This document shows, piece after piece, positions 10,038 to 18,410 of a stretch of DNA of 64,000 nucleotides. Origin of the DNA: Pacificispira sp965223125 (lineage in GTDB: Bacteria; Pseudomonadota; Alphaproteobacteria; UBA8366; Aestuariispiraceae); assembly GCA_965223125.1 (NCBI GenBank), contig OZ244984.1, forward strand, positions 2,418,001 to 2,482,000, written 5' to 3'. Position numbers and translations under genes: made by a program. Under the pieces are notes generated by a model, which saw only the letters and a program-made list of their open reading frames with translations, did no database searches and was not told the origin of the DNA. Every line of letters begins with the position of its first letter. The first letter of the stretch is position 1.

Positions 10038-10835
10038 ATGCTGACGACCCGCGTGATCCCCTGCCTGGACGTAAAGGATGGTCGCGTCGTCAAGGGGGTC
10101 AACTTTGTCGGGCTGCGCGATGCGGGCGACCCGGTGGAACAGGCGCGGATCTACGATGCAGCAGGGGCGGATGAACTAACCTTCCTGGATATCACTGCCA
10201 GCCATGAGAACCGCGACACGATCCTGGACGTTGTTTCGCGCACGGCGGAGGTCGCCTTCATGCCGCTGACCGTCGGCGGGGGCGTGCGGCAGGTGGAGGA
10301 TATCCGCAAGCTGCTGCTGGCTGGGGCCGACAAGGTCTCGATCAACACCGCCGCCGTGAAGGATCCTGACTTCGTCGCCCGCGCGGCGGCGCGGTTCGGT
10401 GCGCAATGCATCGTGGTTGCGATTGATGCAAAATCGGTCGGACAGGACCGCTGGGAAATCTTCACCCATGGGGGGCGGGAGGCGACGGGGATAGACGCTG
10501 TTGCCTTCGCACAGCAGGTCGTCAGCCTGGGCGCAGGGGAAATCCTGCTGACCTCGATGGATCGGGACGGCACCAAGAGCGGTTTCAACATCCCGCTGAC
10601 CCGGGCGATTGCCGATGCGGTACCGGTGCCGGTGATTGCATCAGGCGGCGTCGGCACATTGGATCACCTGGTCGAAGGCGTGCGGGACGGCCATGCATCG
10701 GCGGTTCTTGCCGCCTCGATCTTCCATTTTGGGGAGTTTTCCATTGCCGAGGCCAAGGCCCATATGGCCAAGCATGGCATTCTGGTCCGTCCGGTCGATG
10801 GCGGTAGTGGCGCGATTGAAGGGGGAACAGCATGA
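10038..10835 (+). CDS. hisF: Imidazole glycerol phosphate synthase, cyclase subunit
   Basis: A (beta/alpha)8-barrel cyclase that joins PRFAR with ammonia tunnelled from HisH. The essential aspartates lie in IPCLDVKDGRVVKG (residue 11) and LTSMDRDGTKSGF (about residue 176 here, within a slightly long 265-residue chain). The phosphate loops VGGGVRQVEDI and ASGGVGTLDHL are present. It starts 4 bases after hisA and its stop codon overlaps the hisE start (ATGA), so hisE is translationally coupled. Confidence 0.96.
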   Translation: MLTTRVIPCLDVKDGRVVKGVNFVGLRDAGDPVEQARIYDAAGADELTFLDITASHENRDTILDVVSRTAEVAFMPLTVGGGVRQVEDIRKLLLAGADKVSINTAAVKDPDFVARAAARFGAQCIVVAIDAKSVGQDRWEIFTHGGREATGIDAVAFAQQVVSLGAGEILLTSMDRDGTKSGFNIPLTRAIADAVPVPVIASGGVGTLDHLVEGVRDGHASAVLAASIFHFGEFSIAEAKAHMAKHGILVRPVDGGSGAIEGGTA

Positions 10836-11173
10836 GCGGGATCGACGCAACCATTCTTGACCGCCTCTATGCCACGGTTGAAGACCGCAAGGGGGCTGAT
10901 CCCACGTCTTCCTACACCGCGAAACTCTTCGACAAGGGCCGCGCGAAAATTGCCCAGAAGGTTGGTGAGGAAGCGGTGGAGTCGGTTATTGCGGCGCTCG
11001 GCGATGATCCGGATGCGCTGGCTTCCGAAAGTGCCGATCTGCTCTATCACCTCCTGGTCCTCTGGGCCGATGCAGGCTTGAAGCCGGACGCGGTCTGGGC
11101 AAAGCTGGCGGCGCGGGAAGGTCTCTCCGGCCTGGCTGAAAAGGCTGCCCGAAAGGGCAACCCGACCGAATAA
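10832..11173 (+). CDS. hisE: Phosphoribosyl-ATP pyrophosphatase
   Basis: Hydrolyses phosphoribosyl-ATP to phosphoribosyl-AMP and pyrophosphate, the second step of histidine synthesis. The 113-residue all-alpha MazG-like protein carries the expected EEAVESV and ESADLLYHLLVLWAD motifs, whose Glu/Asp residues bind Mg. It is a stand-alone HisE, as in other alphaproteobacteria; the HisI cyclohydrolase is not in this window. ATG 10832 overlaps the hisF stop by 4 bases. Confidence 0.95.
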   Translation: MSGIDATILDRLYATVEDRKGADPTSSYTAKLFDKGRAKIAQKVGEEAVESVIAALGDDPDALASESADLLYHLLVLWADAGLKPDAVWAKLAAREGLSGLAEKAARKGNPTE

Positions 11174-11196
11174 CGATGCGTAAGGAAAACCTAGCT

Positions 11197-11562
11197 ATGG
11201 CCTATGATGACCAGAACATCTTCGCGAAAATTCTGCGCGGTGAAATTCCGTGCAACAGGGTTTACGAGGATGACTATGCGCTCGCCTTCCACGATATCGC
11301 GCCGCAGGCACCGGTGCATGTGCTGGTGATCCCGAAAGGCCCCTATATCTCCACGGCAGATTTCTCTGAGAAAGCCAGTGATGCGGAAATCGCGGGATTT
11401 TTCCGGGCCGTCGGCACCGTCGCGCGGCAGTTGGGGCTGGATGAGCCCGGCTATCGCGTCATTGCCAATACCGGTCGCGCTGCGCATCAGGAAGTGCCCC
11501 ATCTTCACGTCCACATCTTCGGTGGCCGGTCAATGAAGGGTATGATCCCGAAAGAACTCTAA
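11197..11562 (+). CDS. HIT-family (HinT-like) purine nucleoside phosphoramidase
   Basis: A small histidine-triad hydrolase acting on AMP-linked phosphoramidates. The histidine triad HLHVHIFGG is intact near the C-terminus, and IFAKILRGEIPCNRVYED is the standard HinT N-terminus. I prefer ATG 11197 (MAYDDQNIF) over the in-frame ATG 11176 because homologues begin at that point. It follows hisE by about 23 bases and is probably cotranscribed with the his operon, a common alphaproteobacterial arrangement. Its stop overlaps the convergent YHS gene by 4 bases. Confidence 0.93.
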   Translation: MAYDDQNIFAKILRGEIPCNRVYEDDYALAFHDIAPQAPVHVLVIPKGPYISTADFSEKASDAEIAGFFRAVGTVARQLGLDEPGYRVIANTGRAAHQEVPHLHVHIFGGRSMKGMIPKEL

Positions 11563-12044
11563 AGATCCTCGCCCGGTATTTCCCGGATATCCGGCCAGAT
11601 CTGATCGGCCTGTCGAATATTCTCGTCTAGATTTTCCATCCAGACAGAGCGGGTGCCGGGGTCGAGTTGCAGGAAGAGACGCCCGTCTACGATTTCCCAG
11701 GCGCTGGGATCGATGTCGAACTTCTGTTTCTGGGTCACACCAAAGGCGCAATAGCCACCATAGGCTGGCATATACCGCGCGGCATCTGCGGCAAAGAGAT
11801 CGCGGTGATTTGTATTGGCAAAGCGGAATACCGCCCCTTCATGCTCATGTGTCACATCCGCCAGACCGGGCGTCGGCTCCCCCAGGATGAAATAGGCAAC
11901 CGGATCATATCCGTGAATCGCAACCGGTGTTTCACCGACATTGACCGCGACCGGCACATCACCGCTCTCGTCGAGCATCGCCACGAGCGCCACCACTGCG
12001 ACAAGCAGAAGCCCCACAACCGGAATCGCAATCCGCATCCGCAT
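11559..12044 (-). CDS. YHS-domain protein with N-terminal membrane anchor
   Basis: A 161-residue protein with a hydrophobic N-terminal segment (residues about 4-24), giving either a signal peptide or a single anchor. A YHS-like domain follows: VAIHGYDPVAYFILGEPTPG, FRFANTNHRDLFAADAARY, PAYGGYCAFGV. YHS domains are found in metal-linked proteins, and a Cys follows the GGY here. The precise role is unknown. It is the last gene of the minus-strand run from prs and lies 17 bases after ychF. Confidence 0.8.
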   Translation of the reverse strand: MRMRIAIPVVGLLLVAVVALVAMLDESGDVPVAVNVGETPVAIHGYDPVAYFILGEPTPGLADVTHEHEGAVFRFANTNHRDLFAADAARYMPAYGGYCAFGVTQKQKFDIDPSAWEIVDGRLFLQLDPGTRSVWMENLDENIRQADQIWPDIREIPGEDL

Positions 12045-12061
12045 GGCCTACTCCTCTGACT

Positions 12062-13162
12062 TCAGACGTTGAAGCGGAAATGAAATACATCCCCATCATG
12101 GACCAGATAATCACGCCCTTCCAGACGCATCCTGCCCGCTTCCTTCGCGCCCTGTTCGCCGCCCAGCGCCTCGTAATCGGCATAGGCTATCGTCTCGGCG
12201 GCGATGAAACCACGCTCGAAATCGGTATGGATGACGCCCGCCGCCTGCGGTGCCTTGGCCCCCCGGAACACGGTCCAGGCACGCGCTTCCTTCGGACCAA
12301 CAGTGAAGAAGGTGATCTGGTCCAGCAGCGCGTAGCCCGAGCGGATGACACGGGCAAGGCCCGCTTCCTCCAGCCCCAGTGAATCGAGGAATTCGCGGCG
12401 TTCTTCCTCGGATTCGAGTTGGGCGACTTCCGCCTCGATGGCGGCGGAGATGACGACCGCCTCGGCCCCCTCCGCCTTCGCCTTGGCAAAGACCGTCGCG
12501 GAATGCGCATTGCCGGTCCCGGCGGCCTCTTCCTCGACATTGCAGACATAAAGGACAGGCTTGGAGGTGATCAGTTGCAGCCGCTGGAATCGTTGGATCT
12601 CATCTTTAGCCAGATCGACCATCCGGGCGGGCTTGCCCTCGCGCAGAAGGTCCAGCGCCTTGCCGATCAGTTCGACATCGGCCTTGGCATCCTTGTCGCC
12701 GGAATTCGCCTTTTTCAGCAGTGGATTGATCCGCCGTTCCAGGCTTTCCATGTCAGAGAGCATCAATTCCGTCTCGACGATTTCGGCATCGCGCAGCGGA
12801 TCGACAGATCCTTCCACATGGGTGATGTCACCACTCTCGAAGCATCGCAGCACGTGACAGATCGCATCGACCTCCCGGATGTTGCCAAGGAACTGGTTGC
12901 CCAGCCCTTCACCTTTCGATGCTCCTTTCACCAGACCGGCAATATCGACGAATTCAAGCTGTGTCGGAATGACCTTTGCGGATTTCGCCAGCCGGGCTAG
13001 GGTATCCAGGCGTGGATCGGGCACAAAGACCCGACCGATATTCGGTTCTATCGTGCAGAAGGGAAAATTCGCCGCCTGCGCGGCCTGGGTCTCGGTCAGC
13101 GCATTGAACAGGGTTGATTTTCCGACATTTGGAAGACCGACGATACCGCAATTAAAACCCAT
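12062..13162 (-). CDS. ychF: Ribosome-associated ATPase YchF/OLA1
   Basis: A 366-residue Obg-family P-loop protein that hydrolyses ATP rather than GTP and binds ribosomes; it is linked to oxidative-stress responses. G1 is GLPNVGKSTLF at the N-terminus and G3 is DIAGLVKGAS. The usual NKxD is replaced by the YchF-specific NVEE (YVCNVEEEAAG). The C-terminal TGS domain ends DGDVFHFRFNV, the family's standard end. It lies 40 bases downstream of pth in a very common gene order. Confidence 0.96.
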   Translation of the reverse strand: MGFNCGIVGLPNVGKSTLFNALTETQAAQAANFPFCTIEPNIGRVFVPDPRLDTLARLAKSAKVIPTQLEFVDIAGLVKGASKGEGLGNQFLGNIREVDAICHVLRCFESGDITHVEGSVDPLRDAEIVETELMLSDMESLERRINPLLKKANSGDKDAKADVELIGKALDLLREGKPARMVDLAKDEIQRFQRLQLITSKPVLYVCNVEEEAAGTGNAHSATVFAKAKAEGAEAVVISAAIEAEVAQLESEEERREFLDSLGLEEAGLARVIRSGYALLDQITFFTVGPKEARAWTVFRGAKAPQAAGVIHTDFERGFIAAETIAYADYEALGGEQGAKEAGRMRLEGRDYLVHDGDVFHFRFNV

Positions 13163-13202
13163 GAACGGGTGCTCCTTTGAATGAATTCCACAATTTCGGT
13201 TT

Positions 13203-13925
13203 TCAGACCTTCGGGCCGCCGGACAGCCAGCGTTTCATCTGTGCCGCCAGCCCGTCTGCTGCCGTCGCTTCCTTCGGTTTTTCCATTGATGCGGAGTCCG
13301 GTGCCGGTTCGGATGGCGCATCTTTCCGGGCCGGATTCGCGGACTTCTTCTCGATCTCCGGTTTCAGGTCAAGCGACAGCTTGGACATGAAATCCGATGT
13401 CCTGCTGGTCGCCAATAGATCGAACCGATCCGAAATTCCTTCCAGCAGGCGCTGAAATGTCGGCCATTCCGTCTTGCTGAAATCGGACAGGACATGACCG
13501 ATCACCCGCGCCTTGTCACCTGGATGGCCGATTCCGATCCTGACCCGCCAATAGTCTATGCCGATATGGGCATCGATGGATTTCAGCCCGTTATGGCCGC
13601 CATTGCCACCGCCCTGCTTCACCTTGACCTTGGTCGGGGCGAGGTCAAGCTCATCATAGATAACTGTTACGTCACCCGGTGACAGCTTATAGAAGCGCAT
13701 TGCTTCACCCACCGCACGACCGCTTTCGTTCATGAAGGTGGCAGGCTTGAGAATCAGGACTTTTTCCCCCGCGATTTCCCCTTCGGAGACGAGGCCCTGA
13801 AAGCGGCTGCGCCAGGCGGAAAAGGAATGGCGGCGGACGATCTCGTCCACCGCCATAAACCCGATATTGTGGCGGTTGCCCTCGTATTTCGGTCCTGGAT
13901 TGCCAAGCCCTACCACGAGTCGCAT
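13203..13925 (-). CDS. pth: Peptidyl-tRNA hydrolase
   Basis: Releases tRNA from prematurely dropped peptidyl-tRNA. The catalytic region is intact: GLGNPGPKYEGNRHNIGF with the conserved Asn and His, FMNESGRAV, and DELDLAPTKVKVKQGGG. ATG 13925 is chosen over GTG 13934 because AAAGGTGG lies about 5 bases upstream of it. At 240 residues it is longer than E. coli Pth (194); the extra C-terminal tail of about 45 residues is Pro/Ala/Lys-rich and looks disordered. It sits between rplY and ychF. Confidence 0.95.
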   Translation of the reverse strand: MRLVVGLGNPGPKYEGNRHNIGFMAVDEIVRRHSFSAWRSRFQGLVSEGEIAGEKVLILKPATFMNESGRAVGEAMRFYKLSPGDVTVIYDELDLAPTKVKVKQGGGNGGHNGLKSIDAHIGIDYWRVRIGIGHPGDKARVIGHVLSDFSKTEWPTFQRLLEGISDRFDLLATSRTSDFMSKLSLDLKPEIEKKSANPARKDAPSEPAPDSASMEKPKEATAADGLAAQMKRWLSGGPKV

Positions 13926-13984
13926 GAGAACCACCTTTCAGAACGAGTCCGGAACCATGCCAGTCCCAGAAAAGGAACGGGGTC

Positions 13985-14614
13985 TTACTCCTCGCCTTCT
14001 TCTTCTTCCTCGTCCGCTTCATCGTCGTCATCGGCGGATTCGGAAATGGCCGGATCGGAGATCGTTGCGACGACGAAATCGCGATCCTGGATCACGGGAA
14101 CCACACCCGCCGGCAGGGCAACGCCGGAAATCCGGATCGTCTCGCCGACCTTGCGGCCGGTCAGGTCGCAGATCACCGAATGGGGAATGTCATCGACCGG
14201 GCACAGCAGTTCGACTTCGTCACGCTGGACAGTCAGGATTCCACCGCTGTCGATGCCGGGGCTCTTTTCTTCGTTGATGAAGTGAACCGGCACGAAAACG
14301 TTGATCTTCGAACCCTTCTTCAGGCGCATGAAATCGATATGCAGCGGTGCATCAGAAACAGGGTGGAACTGCACGTCGCGCGGCAGAACCTTTTCCTTCT
14401 GTCCGCCTTCGACATCGACCGTATAGACCGTGTTGAACAGCAGGCCCAGATGCAGTTGCTTCATGATGTGGCGCGGATCGACGGAAATCGTCTGCGGGTC
14501 CTTGTTGTCCCCGTAAATGACGCCCGGCACATATCCTTCGCGGCGGACCGCACGGGCTGCCCCCTTACCTGCCCGTTCCCGCGCTTTGGCGGGGAAGATC
14601 GCTTCTTCAGCCAT
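13985..14614 (-). CDS. rplY: Ribosomal protein L25, long Ctc form
   Basis: Binds 5S rRNA in the large subunit. The 209-residue chain is the long bacterial CTC form: an N-terminal L25 domain (AREREGKGAARAVRR-like beta barrel with the signature VPGVIYG) plus the C-terminal TL5 beta domain (VPVHFINEEKSPG). It ends in a strongly acidic tail of about 20 Asp/Glu residues, seen in many alphaproteobacterial homologues. AAGGAG lies about 7 bases before the start. It is directly upstream of pth. Confidence 0.95.
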   Translation of the reverse strand: MAEEAIFPAKARERAGKGAARAVRREGYVPGVIYGDNKDPQTISVDPRHIMKQLHLGLLFNTVYTVDVEGGQKEKVLPRDVQFHPVSDAPLHIDFMRLKKGSKINVFVPVHFINEEKSPGIDSGGILTVQRDEVELLCPVDDIPHSVICDLTGRKVGETIRISGVALPAGVVPVIQDRDFVVATISDPAISESADDDDEADEEEEEGEE

Positions 14615-14771
14615 CTTGTTTCTCCTTCAAAAATCAAACAGTGCACCGGAACGCCATCGCTCCGGCGACCGACCTCCAGGGGTGTCGGCTGGGGTCTTTG
14701 GCAAAGACCAAACAGGACGAAACCGATCCTGCCATAGCAGAACCAGCCCCGAAAAACGGCGTCTTGTACAC

Positions 14772-15707
14772 TCAATCGAACAGGCTGGAAACCGATTTTT
14801 CTTCGTATATACGCTTGATCGCCTCGGCCAGCAGCGGCGCGATGGTGACCTGGCGGACATTGTGACTGACCCTGACGGCCTCGGTCGCCTGGATCGAATC
14901 GGTGATCACAAGCTGTTCCATCGGCGAGGCCGCGACCCGCGCAACCGCTCCGCCGGACAGAACCCCGTGCGTGACGACCGCATGTACCGAATCGGCCCCA
15001 GCATCCATCAGCGCCTGGGCGGCATTGCACAGCGTCCCCGCCGAATCGACGATGTCGTCGATCAGGATACAGGTCCGCCCCCGCGGCTCCCCGATGATGT
15101 TCATCACCTCTGAAACCCCGGCCTTCTCCCGTCGCTTGTCGATGATTGCCAGATCGCAGTCCAGGCGCTTTGCAAGCGCCCGCGCCCGCACAACACCACC
15201 GACATCGGGCGAGACAACCATTAACTCGCCCTTGCCCTTCAGGGTCTCCTGCAAATCCTTGTGCAGTACCGGCAGGGCAAACAGATTGTCCGTCGGCACC
15301 TCGAAAAAGCCCTGGATCTGTCCGGCATGCAGGTCAAGGGTCAGAACCCTGTTCGCTCCCGCCGTCTCGATCAGGTTTGCGACCAGCTTGGCGGAAATCG
15401 GTGTCCGGGGGCCGGTCTTCCGATCCTGCCTTGCATAACCATAATAGGGGATCACCGCCGTCACCCGCCGGGCCGATCCGCGCCGCAACGCATCGATCAT
15501 GACCAGCAGTTCCATCAGATTGTCATTGGTTGGATAATTCGTCGACTGAATGACGAAAACGTCCTCACCTCGGACATTCTCCAGAATCTCGACGAAGATC
15601 TCCATGTCGGAGAACCGTCGGATCGAAGCTTTGGTCAGGGGGACGTTGAGATAGGCGGTAATCGCCTCGGCAAGCGGCTTGTTTGAATTGCCGGCGAGAA
15701 TTTTCAT
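14772..15707 (-). CDS. prs: Ribose-phosphate pyrophosphokinase
   Basis: Makes PRPP from ribose 5-phosphate and ATP, feeding nucleotide and histidine synthesis. ATG 15707 (MKILAGNSNKPLA) is the family start; the frame extends 63 bases further upstream but the extra residues do not look like Prs. Key motifs are the DLHAGQIQGFF segment, the flexible-loop KRREKAGV and the PRPP-binding loop CILIDDIVDSAGTLCNA. The chain has 311 residues, the normal length. A 157-base gap separates it from rplY; the 230 bases upstream (to xerC) hold no gene. Confidence 0.95.
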   Translation of the reverse strand: MKILAGNSNKPLAEAITAYLNVPLTKASIRRFSDMEIFVEILENVRGEDVFVIQSTNYPTNDNLMELLVMIDALRRGSARRVTAVIPYYGYARQDRKTGPRTPISAKLVANLIETAGANRVLTLDLHAGQIQGFFEVPTDNLFALPVLHKDLQETLKGKGELMVVSPDVGGVVRARALAKRLDCDLAIIDKRREKAGVSEVMNIIGEPRGRTCILIDDIVDSAGTLCNAAQALMDAGADSVHAVVTHGVLSGGAVARVAASPMEQLVITDSIQATEAVRVSHNVRQVTIAPLLAEAIKRIYEEKSVSSLFD

Positions 15708-15937
15708 GAGATGGCATTTCCCTGATGCGCTGGAAGGGTGCCGAACCTCGCTGGGCTGGGCCTCCCCCATTCTCGAACTGGTTCACCAAACCGCATTCCG
15801 CCGCCGTCCCCTGCGTTCAACCACATTGGCCACCTAAATTGAGCCACCCCGTCGGAAGAGACATTATCAAGCGCATGCGCCCGGTCACGCGAGGTGGGTA
15901 TAACAAGGGGGCCGCGCCCTGTAAACGACTAGAACGA

Positions 15938-16897
15938 CTATCGTCTCGCCCTTGGATGCGCTTTTTCGTATTCGATCATCAGGCGGGCGGTATCGACCTC
16001 GGTATAGCGCTGTGTACTGCTGAGGGAGGCATGTCCCAGCAATTCCTGGATCGCGCGCAGATCCCCGCCTGCCGACAGAAGATGTGTCGCAAAGCTGTGG
16101 CGCAGTGCATGCGGGGTCGCAGTTTCCGGCAGGCCCAACGTTACGCGCAGCATCCGGATCGGGATGCGTGCGCTGTCCTGATTCAACTGACCGCCCCGAA
16201 CGCCTCGAAACAGCGGGCCATCCGGCTGGCCCGCATAGGGGCTTTCGGCCAGGTAATCGGCAATCGCCTGCCGCACAACCGGCAGAACCGGCACGAACCG
16301 CTCCTTGTTGCCCTTGCCGAGCACCTTCATGGCCTCGCCGGTCGGGGCTTGCTTTTCCTTCAGCGCCAGTGCTTCGGCGATACGCAGTCCGCAGCCATAT
16401 AGCAGTGTCAGCAGTGCAACATTGCGCTTCGCCACCCAGGGTACAGTCTCGAAATCACCCGCCTGGTCGATCAGTAATTGGGCATCAGGCACACTGAGCG
16501 GTTTCGGGACGGAATGCGGCACTTTCGGGGATCGGATCAACAGGACCCGGTCATTCTCCACCAGTTTGCGCTTCCGGAGATAGCCGAAGAAGGTGCGAAT
16601 CGCAGACAGCTTGCGCGCCCGTGATATGTCCTTGATCTCAGCCCGCGCCAGTGAGGCCAGCCAGGCGCGGAAATCCATCAGTTGCAACCCCGACAGATCG
16701 GCAAGGGACGGCGGCCCACCCAGATGTTCGGACAGAAAGGCCAGAAAATCCGTCAGATCCCGGCTATAGGCCACGACAGTCTTCGGGCTGTAGCGACGCT
16801 CATCGGACAGCCAGGACAGAAATCCCTGAAACGCCAACGCCATAGCCCCGTCTCCGGCGGTTGGGTGCAGCGACATGTCGAACCGGTCGTCAGACAT
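15938..16897 (-). CDS. xerC: Site-specific tyrosine recombinase XerC
   Basis: Resolves chromosome dimers at dif together with XerD. The catalytic set is complete: Arg in YGCGLRIAEAL, Lys in VLGKGNKERFVP, HxxR in HALRHSFATHLL, His in LGHASLSSTQ and Tyr in RYTEVDTARL. ATG 16897 gives 319 residues and has a purine-rich AGGGGGGA 5 bases upstream; ATG 16903 is also possible. The open frame continues to 17023 only because it reads through the GC-rich inverted repeat. In relatives it follows the DUF484 gene directly; here a DUF559 gene and repeats intervene. Confidence 0.93.
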   Translation of the reverse strand: MSDDRFDMSLHPTAGDGAMALAFQGFLSWLSDERRYSPKTVVAYSRDLTDFLAFLSEHLGGPPSLADLSGLQLMDFRAWLASLARAEIKDISRARKLSAIRTFFGYLRKRKLVENDRVLLIRSPKVPHSVPKPLSVPDAQLLIDQAGDFETVPWVAKRNVALLTLLYGCGLRIAEALALKEKQAPTGEAMKVLGKGNKERFVPVLPVVRQAIADYLAESPYAGQPDGPLFRGVRGGQLNQDSARIPIRMLRVTLGLPETATPHALRHSFATHLLSAGGDLRAIQELLGHASLSSTQRYTEVDTARLMIEYEKAHPRARR

Positions 16898-16947
16898 GGA
16901 CATCCCCCCTGCCTTTTTTCGCTGTAAGGAGGAAGCCGGTCGCATTT

Positions 16948-17059
16948 CTCCCTCCCCCTTGAGGGGGGAGGGTTGGGGTGGGGGTGAAATGCCTGCGGGA
17001 AGAAATCCGATTGCCGCAGGCACCCCCCTCCCAACCCTCCCCCCTCAAGGGGGGAGGAG
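16948..17059. repeat. Long GC-rich inverted repeat (REP-like pair)
   Basis: Two copies of a GC-rich REP-like unit face each other. The left arm (16948-16986) contains a small palindrome centred on TTGAGG and then GGGTTGGGGTGGGGGTG. The right arm (17021-17059) is its near-perfect reverse complement. An inner 9-bp pair, TGCCTGCGG/CCGCAGGCA, extends the stem to a loop of about 15 bases. The whole could fold as one hairpin of about 110 nt. It separates xerC from the DUF559 gene. Confidence 0.85.
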
Positions 17060-17110
17060 TAAAAGATGGGGTTCTCTCAAAAATGAAGAGAGGGAAAACT
17101 GATGGAAAAG

Positions 17111-17440
17111 TTATCGGGAAGAGCATTCCGACAAAGCTGCACGGATTGTTTCGACGGTTCCTTCGATCTCCTGCAGCACTTCGAAATTCCATAGTCGCAG
17201 CACACGATACCCTTCCGACTTCAACCACGCATCTCGTAGGTGATCGCGTCTCGAATCCGCATGCTGACCGCCATCGATTTCTAACACCAGACTTGCCTCC
17301 AAGCAGACGAAATCGACGATGTATGAACCTAGCGGATGCTGGCGGCGAAACTTGTATCCATCGATCTGTCGATTCCTGAGTTTCTGCCAGAGGTGATATT
17401 CTGCAAGGGTTGGTTGATTTCGAAGGTCGCGTGATCGCAT
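17111..17440 (-). CDS. DUF559 endonuclease-like protein
   Basis: A 109-residue protein of the DUF559 family, related to Vsr-type PD-(D/E)xK nucleases. The N-terminal RDLRNQPTLAEYHLWQKLRN and the core GSYIVDFVCLEASLVLEIDG followed by GQH are diagnostic; Asp of VDF and Glu of LEIDGGQH are the likely metal-binding residues. The C-terminal part is RVLRLWNFEVL. It sits between DUF484 and xerC, with REP-like repeats on both sides (16948-17059 and 17504-17565). That placement suggests it is an inserted unit rather than part of the operon. The biological role of the family is not established. Confidence 0.88.
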   Translation of the reverse strand: MRSRDLRNQPTLAEYHLWQKLRNRQIDGYKFRRQHPLGSYIVDFVCLEASLVLEIDGGQHADSRRDHLRDAWLKSEGYRVLRLWNFEVLQEIEGTVETIRAALSECSSR

Positions 17441-17503
17441 CCTGGAAGAGTAGCGGTGACGAGTTCAGAAGTGAATAATTGATTGCATCGGAAGTTTTAT
17501 TTC

Positions 17504-17565
17504 CTCTCTCCCTTACAGGGGAGAAACGACAACAATTTCTCCCTCCCTCCCACAAGGGGGGAGGA
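17504..17565. repeat. REP-like GC-rich repeats upstream of DUF559
   Basis: Two short palindromic units lie side by side: one with CTCTCCC/GGGGAGA arms (17504-17526) and one with CTCCCTCCCTCC and GGGGGGAGG arms around CACAA (17536-17564). The second closely resembles half of the inverted repeat on the other side of the DUF559 gene, so the gene is bracketed by related repeats. Confidence 0.75.
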
Positions 17566-17645
17566 TTATAAGAACGGGCTTCTCTGAAACCTAGAGAGAT
17601 CATGTGATTTGCTGCGGACATCGTTATTTTGCCCGCACCATCTGT

Positions 17646-18353
17646 TTATTCCGGCAGGTTGAGCCAGATCCGCATCAACTGCGCCAGAACGGCGGAGAGG
17701 AAGCAGATCAGTTCGGTTGCCTGGCCCGGATGGAATTTCTCCGGATCGCGATGTCCGAAAGCCAGCAGGGCGGGCGGAGAGGCGGAGGATATCCGCAGGC
17801 GTATCAGAGCATCACTCTGAATCAGGGGCGCGGCACCGTCGAACAGGTCGGGATCGCCGGACACATGCGCCCGCAACAGCATGTCCTTGTCCGGCCCCAT
17901 CAGTCGATCCACGAAACCGGGTGGTACGAGGGTGACACTGCGCAGGGGGAAATCCTCCGCATGGGCGGATTCGACCGCCAGGGCGACGACATCCATGTCC
18001 AGAACGACCGCGACATCGGTCTGGATAAGGGTTATCAACTGCTCGAACGATGTTGCGGCCAACAGGCGCAGGACACATTCATGGACCCGCGCCTGACTGT
18101 TCAGATTCTCGCGGCTGGTGTCGATCAGTTCGCGGGCGACATCGGTTGTTTCCTCCACCCGGTCGCGCAGGCGGCGGATCATCGCGGTCTGGAAATCGGA
18201 CACGCCCTTGCCCACCGCGCGGGCCGGGGGTTCGAGTTCCGACATCAGATCCGGATGCTCGTTCAGGAACCCCGGATTTTCGCGCAGGAAGGCGACAACG
18301 TCCTTCGCCTCGACCACGGGTGGATTGGTCTGACTGCCGGGAGAGGGTTTCAT
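17646..18353 (-). CDS. DUF484 family protein
   Basis: A 235-residue GAF-like DUF484 protein. The family hallmark VVAFLRENPGFLNEHPDLM is present at residues about 18-36, followed by an arginine-rich helix (AMIRRLRDRVEE) and a GAF-like C-terminal half. ATG 18353 is chosen because AGGAGGA lies 10 bases upstream; an in-frame ATG at 18386 is less likely. In many proteobacteria this gene sits immediately upstream of xerC, and the same order is kept here apart from the inserted DUF559 unit. No biochemical activity is known to me. Confidence 0.88.
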   Translation of the reverse strand: MKPSPGSQTNPPVVEAKDVVAFLRENPGFLNEHPDLMSELEPPARAVGKGVSDFQTAMIRRLRDRVEETTDVARELIDTSRENLNSQARVHECVLRLLAATSFEQLITLIQTDVAVVLDMDVVALAVESAHAEDFPLRSVTLVPPGFVDRLMGPDKDMLLRAHVSGDPDLFDGAAPLIQSDALIRLRISSASPPALLAFGHRDPEKFHPGQATELICFLSAVLAQLMRIWLNLPE

Positions 18354-18410
18354 GATGCTCGGTTCCTCCTGCGACACATGACCCATCGCCTGAAACGGGC
18401 CTGGGAATTG

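Noticed and set aside
16898..17023. Longer XerC N-terminus
   Set aside because: The added residues are translated GC-rich repeat; ATG 16897 gives the normal length.
16948..17565. CRISPR-like reading of the GC-rich repeats
   Set aside because: The units are palindromic, unevenly spaced and without equal-length spacers.
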